Under the pieces are notes generated by a model, which did not search any database, was not told where the DNA came from, and saw nothing but the letters and a program-made list of their open reading frames with translations. From Scalesia atractyloides (Eukaryota > Streptophyta > Magnoliopsida > Asterales > Asteraceae), in NCBI GenBank assembly GCA_947069175.1, contig CAMTDV010001633.1, positions 61,858,102 to 61,922,101 on the forward strand: DNA of 64,000 nucleotides. The letters run 5' to 3'. How positions within the stretch are numbered: position 1 is the stretch's first letter; every line of letters begins with the position of its first letter. The translations under genes were made by a program, and so were the position numbers. Below, one piece after another: positions 36,632 to 48,720 of the stretch.

Positions 36632-37130
36632 GGGTTGTTCACGAGCTGAACCAGTCAGGGTAAGCTCGGGCTCGGCTTGGTTTGTCTCGATTTTGAAAGA
36701 AAACTTAATACATAGTTCTATAAATTTAGTAGTCTAAAATAATATTCAATATTTTAAAAGAACATATTAAAAATAACTTCAATCTAATAAGTTCAACGCC
36801 ACAAAATAAGTTCTAAATTTTAACAAAATATAATATAAGTTCATTAACATGCTAATCAACCTTCAAATATGCTATAGATATCAGATTACACTCCTAAATA
36901 CATGTAATAAAATAAGTTTTTTTGTAATATATTATTATGTATATAAAAATAAAATGTATTAAACGTAAATAATCCGAGCTAACAAACGAGCCAAACCGAG
37001 CAAATCCGGCTCGTTACGAGCCACTCTCACTTTCTAGCCGAGCCATATCGAGCGAGCTTTTACCGATCTTAATCCAAACGAGCTCCTAACCGCGAGCTTT
37101 TTAGACAGCGCTAGCACACTATGGGTGCAA
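36632..37130. mobile_element. GAGCTCG-rich hAT-like MITE copy, decayed
   Basis: It starts AGGGTTGTTCACGAGCTGAA and ends with repeated CGAGC words (CGAGCGAGCTTTTACC, ACGAGCTCCTAACCGCGAGC). The body is AT-rich. The layout matches the clearer copies at 38567-39316 and 57995-59136. No clean target duplication. Confidence 0.4.
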
Positions 37131-37566
37131 TCTGTAATGTTTTAAAACCTAAAGGGGTCTGTCTGAAACTCCACAAGCATTTAACACATCACCAACAACT
37201 GTAGTCATTCTACAAAACATTTAACACATCACCAACAGTAGTCATACAAATTAAAACACGGGTAGTCTGTCGGTATCACGAAAAGTTCCCCAAAATAAAG
37301 TCAAAATATTCAAAAATCTTCCGGTGTACACGCCAATTTGTCCCAAATTTATCAGATTCTGCCGTATGGGTACGAAAAGTAATACGAATTTATAGACAAA
37401 ATCTTAAAAAAAATAACAATTTTGATCTAGAAAAGGGGTGCACACCAACTGTTTGTTAAAAATCCTAGCTTTCTTTGATCTTCACAAGATCCCAGCTCAG
37501 TTAGGTATGCTTGTGATTCAGTGTCATAAAGAAGTGAAGAATACAAGATCTTGTGAAAACACTTAA

Positions 37567-40292
37567 ATGGCTGAAAGTATGGTGTTCTTTAGTAAGGTAT
37601 GATTATTATTATTATTTTTCTATTTTGGGTTTTAGTTGTAGTTTTACTTTTTTTTGGTAATATATTTGATTTTTTTATGAATTTGTTAGCATAAATATTT
37701 TGTATTTGAGTTGGATTTTTTCCAAGATTGGATTTTTGCCAAAATTGTGACCTAATAATATTGCAAATTGTTATAAACTTCAAATCGGCAATGATATGAA
37801 ATGGGTTTAATTGGTTGAATGTTATTAATTAATTAATTAATTAATTTATTATTAAGTTGAATGAATTCACTTGATTTACAGGATGTTCTCATAATCAAAC
37901 CTCCAAAGAAGTCTGCAGTGGTATTAAGACTGATTGTATTTACATTTACAATGGTATTTGGTGTTTATGTATGTTCCATCTGTTTTAAGCAAATAAATAT
38001 TCAAACCAAGAACATGTTTTTCGACAATGAAGTAATCGAAAGGCCCTGTTGCAACCCCATCGTTGTTGATCGATCACAAATCCCCTTCTTGCATTACCCA
38101 AAGCCCAAAACTTTTGATAGGTAATTCCGTAATCCATAACAAATTTTTGAACTTTTGTAGATCCACTCCATTGGAGACTTGTGTATCGGGATTCATATTG
38201 GTTTTAGTTTGTATTTGTAGGTTGGAATGTGCAGGGAATCCTGTGCGCCTGTTTGCGATTTTCTCCATGCAAAGATCAGGGAGTGGGTGGTTCGAGACTT
38301 TATTAAATAGTCATGTAAATGTCAGCTCTAATGGTGAAATTTTTGGTCCAAAGATTAGGAGGGATAACATTTCGTCAATTATTAAAACGCTTGATAGGGT
38401 TTACAATTTGGATTGGTTTACTAGTTCTTCCAAGAATGAGTGTTCTGCTGCAATTGGCTTCAAATGGATGCTCAACCAGGTATTTATATATTTGCGTATC
38501 TATATAAATGTATATACAGGTCTTCCTACTTTTCACAAATTGTGCTCATCTTTAACCTGTTAGGCTTAGGGGTGTAAAGTTGTAGATGAGCCGAGGGGAG
38601 CTCACCTATACTTGAACTCGACTTGAGGTTGAGCTCGAGTTTGGCTTGATTTGAGCCCTATTAAATTATAATTATAAATATATATAAAAAATCATCATGG
38701 CTTGAAACGAAACAAACCAAACTTGTGCTTTAGAAATAGGCTATTTCTAAAGCACAAGTTTGGTTTGTTTCGTTTCAAGCCATGATGATTTTTTATATAT
38801 ATTTATAATTATAATTTAATATATAGCATAATATATGTAGTGTATGATTATTATATGCATGATAGTATATATTATCTAGTGTTAGGATCAAATACAAATA
38901 GGTTTATGGTGCGAAGTGTAAGAAGCAAAGAGAAAAAAACACGCGGTGACATTTTTGTAAATAGTGTAATAACGCGAAAACAAAATTGAACTAGCGTGAT
39001 TATTATTAGTCTACAGATTTTTAAGTAGCGTGATAATCATGCTAGTGCGTCACACATTTCGTACGTTAAGATCTATTTGTACCGGATCCCACTTGCTGTC
39101 ATGTAATTATATATTTATATATGATTTCATTTATATATATTTGTATAAGTAATAGGCTCGTCTAGGCTAGCTCGGTATATGAAGTTCAAGCTTGAACTTG
39201 TTTATTTAATAAGTTCCGATTTAGGGTCAAGCTTGTTGAAGCTCTATGCTCGATTCGAGATTTTGGCAAGCTGATATCAAGTAGTTCACCAGCAGCTAGG
39301 CTCGTTTCCACCCCTAGTTAGGCTACCTAACTTCTGTAGGCACCATTTGACTGTATCAGGCCAAAAAGTCAACCAGTATTTGAAGCATATGCATCAAATA
39401 TTAGATGTGAAAGACGAGTTATGATCATACCTAAAGAATTTTGGAATTGTTCGTCCTCTTTTTAAATTTCTGTTTTTTAATGCTTTCCTATATTCTGAGA
39501 AACTTATACTTTATTTTCGTATAAATGCAGGGTTTAATGGAACACCCTAAAGAAATCAAAGACTACTTGAACGATAATGGCGTCTCCATAATATTTCTTT
39601 TAAGACGAAATGTGCTTCGTAGATTGGTTTCCATGCTTGCGAACTCGTATGATAAAGGCGCCAAAGTTTTAAACGGCGTCCATGTATCTCATGTCCACTC
39701 ACACGAAGAGGTCTGTCTTTTTCTATCGCAACCAAAATCGTTAAAAACCTGAGTACGCAATTTATTTATTTTTGTCTTGCAAAAATGCTATAAAAACAAG
39801 ATTTTTTATTCCATACCCAACTCAAAGACACATCTCTTTAGTATTAATTTTCCATCATACTTACAGGCTTCGGCACTTTCTAAATACAAACCTACAATCA
39901 ACATATCATCACTCGCGTTGGATTTAAGAGATATGGAAGCAACTGCCATGAAAGCACTTGAGTACTTCAATAGCACCAGGCACATGATTCTCTACTACGA
40001 AGATCTTATCAAGAACCCATCGGTAAGTACAACTATTGTTGTTTTTTATTTTATTTACGGTAAGTGTAAGAATTGTTACCGTAAAACTCACGGGACCCAC
40101 CAATATCCTGCTAACCAATTGCAGAAACTGATGGAAGTTCAAGATTTTCTGAAGCTCCCGCGTATGAAGTTGACCAGCCGGCAAGTCAAGATACATAAAG
40201 GACCATTGTCGGAACACATTAAGAATTGGGGTGATGTTAATAGGACTCTATACGGAACAACTTATGAAAAGTTTCTTCAAGCCGACTATTGA
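37567..40292 (+). CDS. Golgi-type membrane sulfotransferase, NodH-like plant family, 6 exons
   Basis: Exons: 37567-37596, 37882-38120, 38221-38479, 39531-39710, 39867-40022, 40125-40292. All junctions are GT-AG and the joined frame is intact (343 aa). Such enzymes move sulfate from PAPS to a sugar or peptide acceptor; this family's acceptor is not known to me. Residues about 21-45 form one membrane segment near the N-terminus (LRLIVFTFTMVFGVYVCSIC), giving a type II anchor with a lumenal catalytic domain. The PAPS 5'-phosphosulfate loop is at residues 103-115 (IFSMQRSGSGWFE). The 3'-phosphate site fits IIFLLRRNVLRRLVSMLANS at 196-215. The start ATG is chosen because exon 1 gives an in-frame ten-residue lead and the upstream sequence has no longer frame. 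Length is normal for the family. Intron 3 (1051 bp) carries a MITE. Confidence 0.85.
38567..39316. mobile_element. hAT-like GAGCTCG MITE (750 bp) in intron 3
   Basis: Ends TAGGGGTG and CACCCCTA are perfect inverted repeats. The target duplication GTTAGGCT is perfect at 38559-38566 and 39317-39324 (8 bp). Inside are a perfect long palindrome (38659-38821) and a nested AT-rich piece (about 38883-39095) bounded by GGATCAAATACAAATAG and CTATTTGTACCGGATCC. Confidence 0.85.
38659..38821. repeat. Perfect 81-bp inverted repeat with a 1-base centre
   Basis: The left arm 38659-38739 is the exact reverse complement of 38741-38821, with G at 38740 between them. Symmetry stops abruptly at 38658/38822. 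No substitutions in the arms, so the duplication is recent or actively homogenised. As RNA in the intron it would form one 81-bp hairpin. Confidence 0.95.
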
Positions 40293-40623
40293 TTCGTACG
40301 ATGTAAAACTGTTGGTAGAGTCGGGTAGTTTGTCCACCGAAGTATCAAGACAGGAAAAACGACATGATTTTGTTGTTGCTTGTTGTAGGTTAGATAGGTT
40401 TTTCATGTAGTTTATAGGTTTTCATGTTGGTTAGCATCTTGCTAGCTTAAGCCATTTGTTAGAAGTGCAAATAAGCTTGTATGTTAACATGATTCTCTTT
40501 TATTTTCTTTGGTTCGTACATTTTGTTAGTTTTTACTGACCAACGTTAGGATTTTAAGAAAATGACTATTTTGCCCTTGCTATTAAAGAACGAAATGTGT
40601 AATATTTACAATTATTTTCTTTT
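40293..40623 (+). other. 3' flank of the sulfotransferase gene
   Basis: T-rich sequence that should hold the 3'UTR and polyadenylation region. TTGTTGTTGC and TTTTCATG(T/G)TGG words are compatible with plant far-upstream elements, but no site is certain. Confidence 0.35.
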
Positions 40624-40967
40624 GAGTAAATTGCCAAAATCGACCCTGAGGTTTGGGCATGTTTACCATTTTCATCCAAAACAACTTTTTTTGCAAAACA
40701 ACTTTTTTTGTACCATATTGCCCTCACTTTTGGGATTTTTTGCTATTTTCATCCAAACGTCTGACTTTTTTTTGCCAAAATCGTCCCTGAGATTTGGGAT
40801 TTTTTGTCATTTTCATCCAAATGTTTGATAGAAAAAATGAAGCAAATTAGATATTTGGTGAAAATGGCAAAAAATCTCAAAAAGTGGACTATATTATACA
40901 AAAAAATTGTTTTGGATGAAAATGGTAAACATGCTCAAACCTCAGGGACGATTTTGACAATTTGCTC
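40624..40967. mobile_element. Mutator-like MITE (344 bp)
   Basis: Inverted ends GAGTAAATTGCCAAAATCG and CGATTTTGACAATTTGCTC, with TTTCTTTT next to both ends. The arms stay similar for over 100 bp (TTTGGGCATGTTTACCATTT near the left, reversed near the right). A second family member is at 52793-53118. Confidence 0.75.
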
Positions 40968-41067
40968 TTTCTTTTTCATCTGTTTACTTTATTTTTTTTT
41001 TCTCTTTCTTAAAATTCTTTATCACTTTTATTTTTTAAACTTGTTATAAATTTGATCAACTAATTTA

Positions 41068-41651
41068 ACTCATCTCCTTCAGCAGCCCTCTTTGTCACAA
41101 ACTGGAATGGATGAATGCCAAAAAAAGGTCAATATCTATATGTGGAAGATAAGAGTTAAATAGAATCTAGAATCTCGCTCTTATCGTGCTGAAATACTCA
41201 AGGGGCTCGACCACTTGTTGGTCATGTGGAGATTCTGTCTAGCGAACATATGCTCACTTCTTGTTTTTTCACATCTATGATTTGGCACGTGGTTGGTAGT
41301 TGGTGCCGAATCACCCCATCTATGCCTTCGCGGTTCGGGATTTATGCTTGATTCCCAACCCCCTCAATTTGGGGATTCACAAGAAGAAGGCGATGTCTGG
41401 GATCATTTTAATGTATTGTTGGTGCATATGGAAGGCGAGAAACTTTAAGCATTTTTTTCGAGTAAGTAAGCGAACTTTAGCAAAACCGTGAAGACATAAA
41501 ATCGTTGACGTATCTTTGGATTAAGAACTGCTCCCCTCTCAAAAGGTTGTCATGCAGAGTTGCGTTTTTTCTCTGGGGTTGTAGTTTGCATCTAGCTCCT
41601 TGCTAGTTCGTTTTCAATTTCAATGAAATTAGCCGTTCAAAAAAAGAAAAA
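41068..41651 (+). mobile_element. 5'-truncated LINE (L1-type) with poly-A tail and TSD
   Basis: The target duplication AACTAATTTA is perfect at 41058-41067 and 41652-41661. Before the right copy is an A-rich tail (AAAAAAAGAAAAAAAC). The last coding residues read WCIWKARNFKHF and IKNCSPLK, the zinc-knuckle-like 3' end typical of plant LINE ORF2, followed by TTAGCCGTTC. Frames are broken and nearly all of ORF2 is missing. Confidence 0.8.
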
Positions 41652-41739
41652 AACTAATTTATGAATGTATTTATTTTATGAAAATAATATTTCATTACAG
41701 ATTTTTAATTTTATTATATAGTGATTTTCATTTGCTCAA

Positions 41740-43161
41740 TTAGTCTATGACCTTTGTTAGGTCTGAGTTTACAAGGCTTGTGATTAAAACAGATAATAAC
41801 AGACAATTTTGTATTGAATAAAAGATAGAGTAACACAAGCAAGGAATTATCATCATCTGTTTATCATTAAATAAAAAGATTGCAGGTTTTAAAGAATGAT
41901 TGAATCTACAAACTCCTCCTCAGCCTGATCACATATAAATTTGTTCGTACAAAAGAAAAGGTGATGTGTGTGATAAATAGATCTCTAATATGTGATATCT
42001 ATTTATGCTAAGTACAAAAGGTCTGTTTGCGATTGGCTGTCATCAACCTGATAGTGACATCTAACATTCCCCCAGAAAAGATTACACATCTGTTCCAAAC
42101 ATCTGGGGAATCAAACAACTGATCTAACTAAGCTAAACACTGTTAATAAGCTTATACTGTTACATTAGGAATCATCTGTTCTTCAATCCTCTGTTCAAGA
42201 TTTACTATCTTTGGGAGAAATCTGGTTCAATCTTTTGTTTATTTCTTGATCACTTGGTCATGTTTTGGCTTTTGAATATCATCTATTCATTTATACGTCC
42301 AACAATCTCCTCCTAAACCAGATGATGCCAAAACAGGTGTCTATTATATCAATATTTATTCCTCATCAACTTCTCTCTAATTTGGGCTTTAAATTGCTTC
42401 TCAAATCTTTCAAAGAGGGGGTCATCTGGATCCCTTCAAGTGGAAGAACTAGTGGGTCTTGCATACCTTCATTTGTCAGGCTTGAGACACCATTCATTGA
42501 AGTCTTTTTCACTTCTCCATTAGCCCTGACTATAGTTAGCTCATGGCTTATCCTGTTGGATGGCCATTTTAGAATTTTTGAGCTAGATGAATTTATAGGG
42601 ACATATTTTATTGGATAAGGTGAGGGAAATTGTTTTCCCAAGACTTGCCCAAACAGTTCTTCTAGTTTGGCATAAGTTTGATCCCTTCCTTCCTTATTTC
42701 ATCTTCGTATTTCTATAGATCTTCTGCATACATCTCCTTTTGCCTTTTAAGGTAGCTTCTGATAGCTGAGAGACATTCTTTGCAGTGCGAAGATCTGAAG
42801 GGTCAGCAAGAGAACTGATAGGTATATTCAAGTCTTCATAATTTGGCCTTTTGGGATTGAGATATCTTTAGCTCTTAATTCTTCAAGTTTCTTGTAGCTC
42901 TCTTTGATTGTTGGCTCATCCAATCTAGCCATTGATTGCATTGTGCCAAATTTGTTTGCCACCATCTCCTCTTTCATTCTTATGAGTTCTAGAGCATTTT
43001 GGCTAACAGGCTTTTTACCTGCTTTCCAATTGGGAGGAGTGGGTTTGATATCTTGATTGAGATTTATCTTCTCAATCCTTGCAATTTCATCTAGAAGGGC
43101 TTATGTAGTCCAACCAGTGAATTGAGCTCTTATGGTTGTGTAAGGCTTCTTTCTCATGATG
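41740..43161 (-). pseudogene. Retroelement coding relic, left part
   Basis: On the minus strand 42366-42641 reads GKQFPSPYPIKYVPINSSSS, ILKWPSNRISHELTIVRANG and GEVKKTSMNGVSSL, then stops. Other frames give KKPVSQNALELIRMKEEMVA and similar helical text between 42880 and 43140. TGATGCCAAAACAGG near 42322 and TTGGCATCATCTTGG at 47269 are matching words at the two sides. Family not recognised; the style is that of large plant retroelement-linked ORFs. It is interrupted by the solo LTR at 43162-46328 and continues at 46334. Confidence 0.45.
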
Positions 43162-43346
43162 TGTAACACCTCGTAAAAACCCGTCCAATTAAATCCCGAC
43201 ACGTGTCCCGATGATCCTCGTATGCCACGTGTTAACGAGAGGGACCAATCACGTTGTTATGTTAAATTATAACCTCTGAACGACGATTATATGAAAGTCG
43301 AGGGGCCAATAGTGCAGAATTTCAAATTTCATCTTCTGGCAAGGTC

Positions 43347-43425
43347 TTACGGACCGTAACCATTCAAATTATGTGGGCGCCAGAGGTCCTTACGGACCGC
43401 AAGGCTCACCCATTACGGTCCGTAA
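43347..43425. promoter_or_regulatory. Three TTACGG-N-CCGTAA palindromes upstream of the solo-LTR TATA box
   Basis: TTACGGACCGTAA at 43347-43359 and TTACGGTCCGTAA at 43413-43425 are perfect six-base arms. TTACGGACCGCAA at 43390-43402 has one mismatch. They lie 155-235 bp before the TATA box. Confidence 0.75.
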
Positions 43426-43580
43426 GGGACTGCCAGCGAAAGAAAATGTGGCAGCTTGCTGCCCTGCCACCTTTGTCGCGATTGCCACCCATTCTCCAGC
43501 TCTTAACACCACCAAGGACACTTGTACACCTCCTACAACATGTCCTAACACCTGGAGCCTCCATGATCATCCTCCTCAAC

Positions 43581-43588
43581 TATAAAAG
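43581..43588 (+). promoter_or_regulatory. TATA box of the solo LTR
   Basis: TATAAAAG followed by a C/T-rich stretch (CTCACTCCTCTCATTCTCC) that is typical of a plant start region. Confidence 0.65.
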
Positions 43589-44334
43589 GGCATCATATTT
43601 GTCGCAATCCTTGCTCACTCCTCTCATTCTCCTCTCTTACTCAAGATTGGAAGTTCCTGAAGTACTAGGGAGCATCCTTTGAGCTTATAAGTCTTCTTTG
43701 GATCACATGTAAGTGTTCCAACTTGTTCTTTTCAGTTTTATAGGCTCAAAGCCAAAAGTCAAAGCGTTTACGTAAAAACGCTTTGACCTTTGGCTAAGAC
43801 CATTGCGGTCCAGCCATTATTTGATACGAACATGGCTACGTGATCGTAATTAGGTAGGTGTTAATCCCTTAAAAGGGCACCTCCTAATTACCACGTTTGT
43901 TTGGTAAATTGACAGGTCAAAGTTATTGTCAATAAAAGTCAACAGGTCAGTTTTTGAAAAATAATCATAATTAGTAATGTAGGTGTTATAAAATATATTT
44001 TATCACTTTAATAACCTGGTAATAATTATTAGACCATGTGTGAACATGTTCGGCTCGTCAATTCCAGGTTTAAGGTCGGTTCGCAACCGAAAGTCGCGAT
44101 GATTGACTCCTTCTTTGACTTTCAGTTCTGACCCGAATTAGCAACTTTAAATCTGATTATAAGTTGCATTATGACCATGTTATATAATAGTATAACTCTC
44201 TGGGGTCATATAACACGATCATGTAGTATTCCGGGTCATTATGCAAGTTTCCGTTATTATGCCTAAACATCGACTAAAATGCCCTTTTTGTACAAATGAG
44301 GTATTAAACTTAAAATGAATATACATATGAAATA

Positions 44335-45250
44335 CCTACTGATATGATAAGTTAACAAATTTATTTTGAAGTCATATTTCTGGTCATAAACTGAGATTTA
44401 CATAAATATCGCAATAACACTTTAAAATGCCTAAAATGCCCTTTTGGCACAATGATTTGTAAACATGATTTCTTCATCAAACTTAATACCTACTGATGTA
44501 ATATCATAAGTAGGACCTATTGGGATGTTAATTCAGATTACGAACTAAGTTAATGCTTAAGATTCGTATAATGCTGATAAATGACTAAATTACCCTTAAA
44601 TGGTTTTAACCAAACTTTTACCTACTGATATAATATGTTAAATGACTTATTTTGGTTATATAAAACTGTTCATAACTTCAGTTCTCATTAAATATCGAAT
44701 CAATCGGCATTTAGCGACTTTTACGCCTTTTCGGCACTTAGTATGGTTTAAAACCATGACTATGAACCAAAACTTGTTACCTATTGATTTCTAAACTTAT
44801 TTTAAATACTTTTATAGAAGGTACAAGTCCCAAACTCAGAATTCCAAATATGACATCAAAACTATGTGTGAAATGACCAAAATGCCCTTACGGGGCATAA
44901 TTTAATTTAAAAACTAACTACCACACATATATTTGATATCCTACTGATATAACATCATAAAATACATATTTTTACAGAATGTCTATGACCTTGACATCAG
45001 TTTACTCATAAGCTTCTTTTATAAACTGTAAAATGACCAAAACGCCCTTTTAAGGCGTAACTTGATTTTAAAACATAAACGGGCATTCATAAATATCTTA
45101 CTCATATTAAAACATATTTAAAATATATTGGCATATGGAACTTGTATATGACTCCTCCGGTTATCCAGTTTCGCTTATATGCGAACGCTTAAGCCTACGT
45201 GGCTGGTTTACATAATTTAACCGAAATGGGTTTAACCTTATCACTTTTAC
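44335..45250 (+). repeat. Degenerate tandem repeat, about 150-bp period, six units
   Basis: CCTA(C/T)TGAT or a variant recurs at 44335, 44489, 44631, 44780, 44940 and about 45096. Between them comes an AATG(A/C)C...AAAATGCCCTTTT block in most units. The repeat lies in the transcribed part of the solo LTR. Confidence 0.7.
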
Positions 45251-46333
45251 TTCAAAATCCAGAATGTAATATGTTTAGCCATATTAAACAAGTCTTAGTA
45301 CTTGTAGGGTTTAAACTACATTCTATTCCGGTCATCGCTTAATCTAGAGTTTTGCACCGTAATCATTACTTAAGACTAGACGGTTTGAGTCAATGACTCA
45401 ACTAAGGACCCGTTAGCATTCTAATTAGTTATTAAAAACCATCATTCCAGACTAAACGCCTTCCGGTAGATTTTGCTTGTACTTATCTCTTTGATTTGCG
45501 GCTGAGTTATTACTTTTGAAGATTTAGCTCAGGTAAATATTTTTAACTTATTTTCCCTATACGGGCTTGGGATACGGTAAATTATTACCGCTTGGTCGGG
45601 TATGGGATCATGTTGTCGGATTGTGATTTAACTAAATCTCATAACTCGTTTTAATATGTATTGTCTGATAACTTAAACATTGGGCGTTAACTCGACCGTG
45701 TCTGGGATATCCTTAGGCTCATTAAAATGTTAATGGCCATGACCTAAGCACGGGGTGTAGGCATACATCCGTCAGATGCAAATTATTATATGCTCCTTGG
45801 GGGTTCATAAGTGGTGTGTCGGTTGATCATGTCTCGGTTTCTGTACTGGGCCCCATATGTATTGACAGGCTTATAAAAATGTATACAAGGTCATTTGTAC
45901 TGTCCCTAGTTATTTAAAAAATGTGCCAAGTGCACTTAAACAAATTTTAAAAAGATTTTCAAAATGTGTCGGTTGATTTTATTTACCAGTGACAACTGGC
46001 GTATTTTCAATAAGATTAAGATACATGTACAACACGTAATAGGCCGGAAGCTGGGAATGCATCAACGTAGAGGACTTGCAACCCTTAGTTGTGCCATTAA
46101 GTCTGTTGATCATTTTGTACGTATTTCATGATCCGCATGTGGATCTTTTATTACAATCCGTCTGTATTTATTATTTTCAAACTTTGAACATTATTAGGTT
46201 GTAATAATATTTTATATCCAAGACTTCCGCTGCGTTACTCTGTGTTGTTTGGTTATGATGTTATCAACTTACGTCACATTACTCCCCACCGGGCCCACCG
46301 GGATACACGTGAAAATCGGGGTGTGACATGATG

Positions 46334-47287
46334 AAATCCAAATAATCTTCCCTTAGTGGTATTCTGAGCTCAGGGTTGTTTACCGGTCTTTGTGAAGCCT
46401 TTTGACTGACATCCTTGGTAGAATCTTCCAGTTTATTCACTTTTGTGAATTCTTCAGATGGAATTTGATGTACCTCCTAATCACTTTTTCCCTTCCTTTT
46501 TTACATCTGCAGTTCTTTCAGCCTGTTTGATCTTGAATTCCAAATACACTTTGACATTGGAAAGGCTTTAAATATCTTTTGAGGGATGGGAAGGTAAGTT
46601 GGTTGGTGTTAGTTGTAGAGTAGAAAGATTGTATTTCTTTTTATACATTTTCTAACTCTAATGGATCGAGTATGGTGATAGGTGGGTGTTTGATTGATGA
46701 AGATGTAATGGTAAGTGTAGTGGTGGTTGTGGTAGATGGTTGAGAAATGATGGATAAAGTTGTGCTTGTATTAGTGGTTTTTTTACAAGTGATGCATCAG
46801 GAGTTTCTCCATTATCATATTGGACAATGAATTTGGCTCTCCTGGATCTGGTTTGAATTTTTGGTATTTTTGATAGTGGTTGAGGAAGCTTTGTGGATGG
46901 TTTTCTTTTGTGGATAAGAAGTCCTTTAGGAGACTTTTGTGTTGGTGCTAGTGTAGTTTTAACATCCGTTGTCACTTTTGTAGTGCCAACAGATGTTTGG
47001 ACATTTGAGACAGTGGTTCGAATAGATGGTGGAGGTTTTGTTGATGTAATGTTTTTGGGAACCTCTATTGAAGATCCTTGATTATCTTAGTTATCTTCCT
47101 TTAAATAATCTCTAGCACTGTTATCTGCATGTTTGCTTCCCTTGTGTCTTTCCTCTTTTCTTTTTCGATGGCTTCCTGTTTGGCCTTTTTAGCTTCGGAA
47201 GTATCTGGCCTTTTTTCGGCTTTCTTTACTAAAGGAGGGAGCTTTGTCATGCTATCACTCCCCCTTTTTTGGCATCATCTTGGTATT
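46334..47287 (-). pseudogene. Retroelement coding relic, middle part
   Basis: On the minus strand 46658-46975 reads KRKPSTKLPQPLSKIPKIQT and RRAKFIVQYDNGETPDA, then a Pro/Leu/His-rich tail. Near 47130-47240 another frame gives a Lys-rich stretch (RPNRKPSKKKRKDTRE). This joins the part left of the solo LTR. I do not recognise the family. Several frame breaks exist. Confidence 0.45.
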
Positions 47288-47296
47288 TAGGGATAA

Positions 47297-48447
47297 GAGT
47301 AAAATGCATGGATAGTCCCTGTAGTTTGTCAAAGTAACACCTTTAGTCACCAACTTTTAAAAATTACACTCGTGCTTCTTGTGGTTTGCTCGGTTGTTAC
47401 TCGGATAGTCCCTAGAGTGGATGACCGTTAGTTTGTGACGTTAAGTGGATATGAATTGACAAAATTACCCTTACTAATTATTTTATTAATTAATATTTAA
47501 TTATTATATTGAAATATAAAAACCTAAACACCCCTTTTCATCTTCTTTTATGGTTTGCTGTTAGTCTTGCATCACCGCCATCATCACCATTTAACATTGC
47601 CGCCAACCGCCGTCAACATTCCACCCTCCACAATCACCGTCACCATCATCCTCCACCAGTGCCCCAACCACCGTTAACATTCCACCGTCTACCATCACCG
47701 CCGCCATCATCCTCCACCACTGTCGTATCACCACCGCCACCATTTGGCACCAATTCAGCCTCCGTCCTTCCAATGATTCTGACATCCCTTCTTTCCAATT
47801 CAATTTTCATGTGTTAAATGATTCTTAAATCTATCTCTGCAAGTTGTGATTTTTCCAAGGTTATATAGATGTCATCACCATCCATTAGTTATATCAGATA
47901 TCAATCAAACTCATTGATATTAATGAGCTCAAATCTTTTACTTTATTAACTTTCATTCATGTGAAATTAACCTTTGTTTTATGTGTTTTTATATTTGATT
48001 AAAAGATGAATAATAAACAACTGTAATTAATTAAATAGTTGTAGAACAACATTAATATAGTACCTCCACTAATGGAAGAAAGGCTTTTAGGGAAAAAAAC
48101 AGAGGAGATGGCAGAACCAGGTCGCCGGAACCCTATTTAGGTGGTCGACCTTTTGTTTCTGGTAAGAGAAAGAGGTTGAAGTCTGGAAGATGATGGTGCT
48201 TGAGTCTGGGTCCCACAGGGGTGATGAGGTGGACCAATTGGAACTTAATCAATTTAATTTATATTTAACAATAAGGGTATTATTGTAATTTTACATCCAT
48301 TTAACACCAAAAGCTAACCTCCATCTACATTAGGGACTATCCGAGTAACAGGTTGGCAAAACATAAGGAGCATACATGTAATTTTGAAAAGTTAGGGACT
48401 AAAGGTAAATTTTACCAAACCACAGGGACTATTCGGGCATTTTACTC
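47297..48447. mobile_element. Mutator-like element (1151 bp) with 9-bp TSD
   Basis: The target duplication TAGGGATAA is perfect at 47288-47296 and 48448-48456. Ends GAGTAAAATGC and GCATTTTACTC are perfect inverted repeats; similarity continues for over 150 bp (ATAGTCCCTG/CAGGGACTAT). The core has a CACCACCG-rich stretch (47575-47760) that opens long frames on both strands but is low-complexity, and no transposase. Confidence 0.9.
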
Positions 48448-48456
48448 TAGGGATAA

Positions 48457-48720
48457 TGAGAGCTGTACCAGTGGTTTAAGAATATGGTCTTTAATGGCCC
48501 TAATGTCTATATGAGTATCTTTGTACTTTGCATCCACCATTGTTCGTATCAGCTTCGGTTGCATGTTTTGTTTTTCTTCTGCGGACAAGTTGATTGTTCG
48601 TATCAGCTCCAAGTTTTGAGGTGAGAAAAACCCCAAGTGTATGGATAGTTTTGCGGACAAGTTAGAGAGAGAGGTTAAGTGGATGGAGTATAGGATAGAC
48701 GACATGGAAAAGCCTAAGTG
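48457..48720 (-). pseudogene. Retroelement coding relic, right part
   Basis: The minus-strand frame 48705 down to 48450 reads SAEEKQNMQPKLIRTMVDAK and DTHIDIRAIKDHILKPLVQL. It continues the relic left of 47288, showing that the Mutator-like element split it. Confidence 0.4.

Larger units (their letters stand above)
43162..46328 (+). mobile_element. Solo gypsy-type LTR (3167 bp) with TSD TGATG
   Basis: It starts TGTAACACC and ends GGTGTGACA. TGATG lies on both sides (43157-43161, 46329-46333). No primer site, purine tract or coding frame lies inside, so it is one LTR left after recombination between the two LTRs of an element. The promoter is near its left end (TATAAAAG at 43581-43588). The long downstream part carries degenerate 150-bp repeats. 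Long LTRs with such ends are common in gypsy chromoviruses; the exact lineage is not shown. Confidence 0.85.

Noticed and set aside
43371..43682. Two overlapping plus-strand frames before and over the solo-LTR TATA box
   Set aside because: Promoter region of an LTR; palindromes and C/T-rich sequence explain the open frames.
47509..47817. His/Pro-rich frame and its reverse-strand partner
   Set aside because: Low-complexity CACCACCG core of a Mutator-like element.
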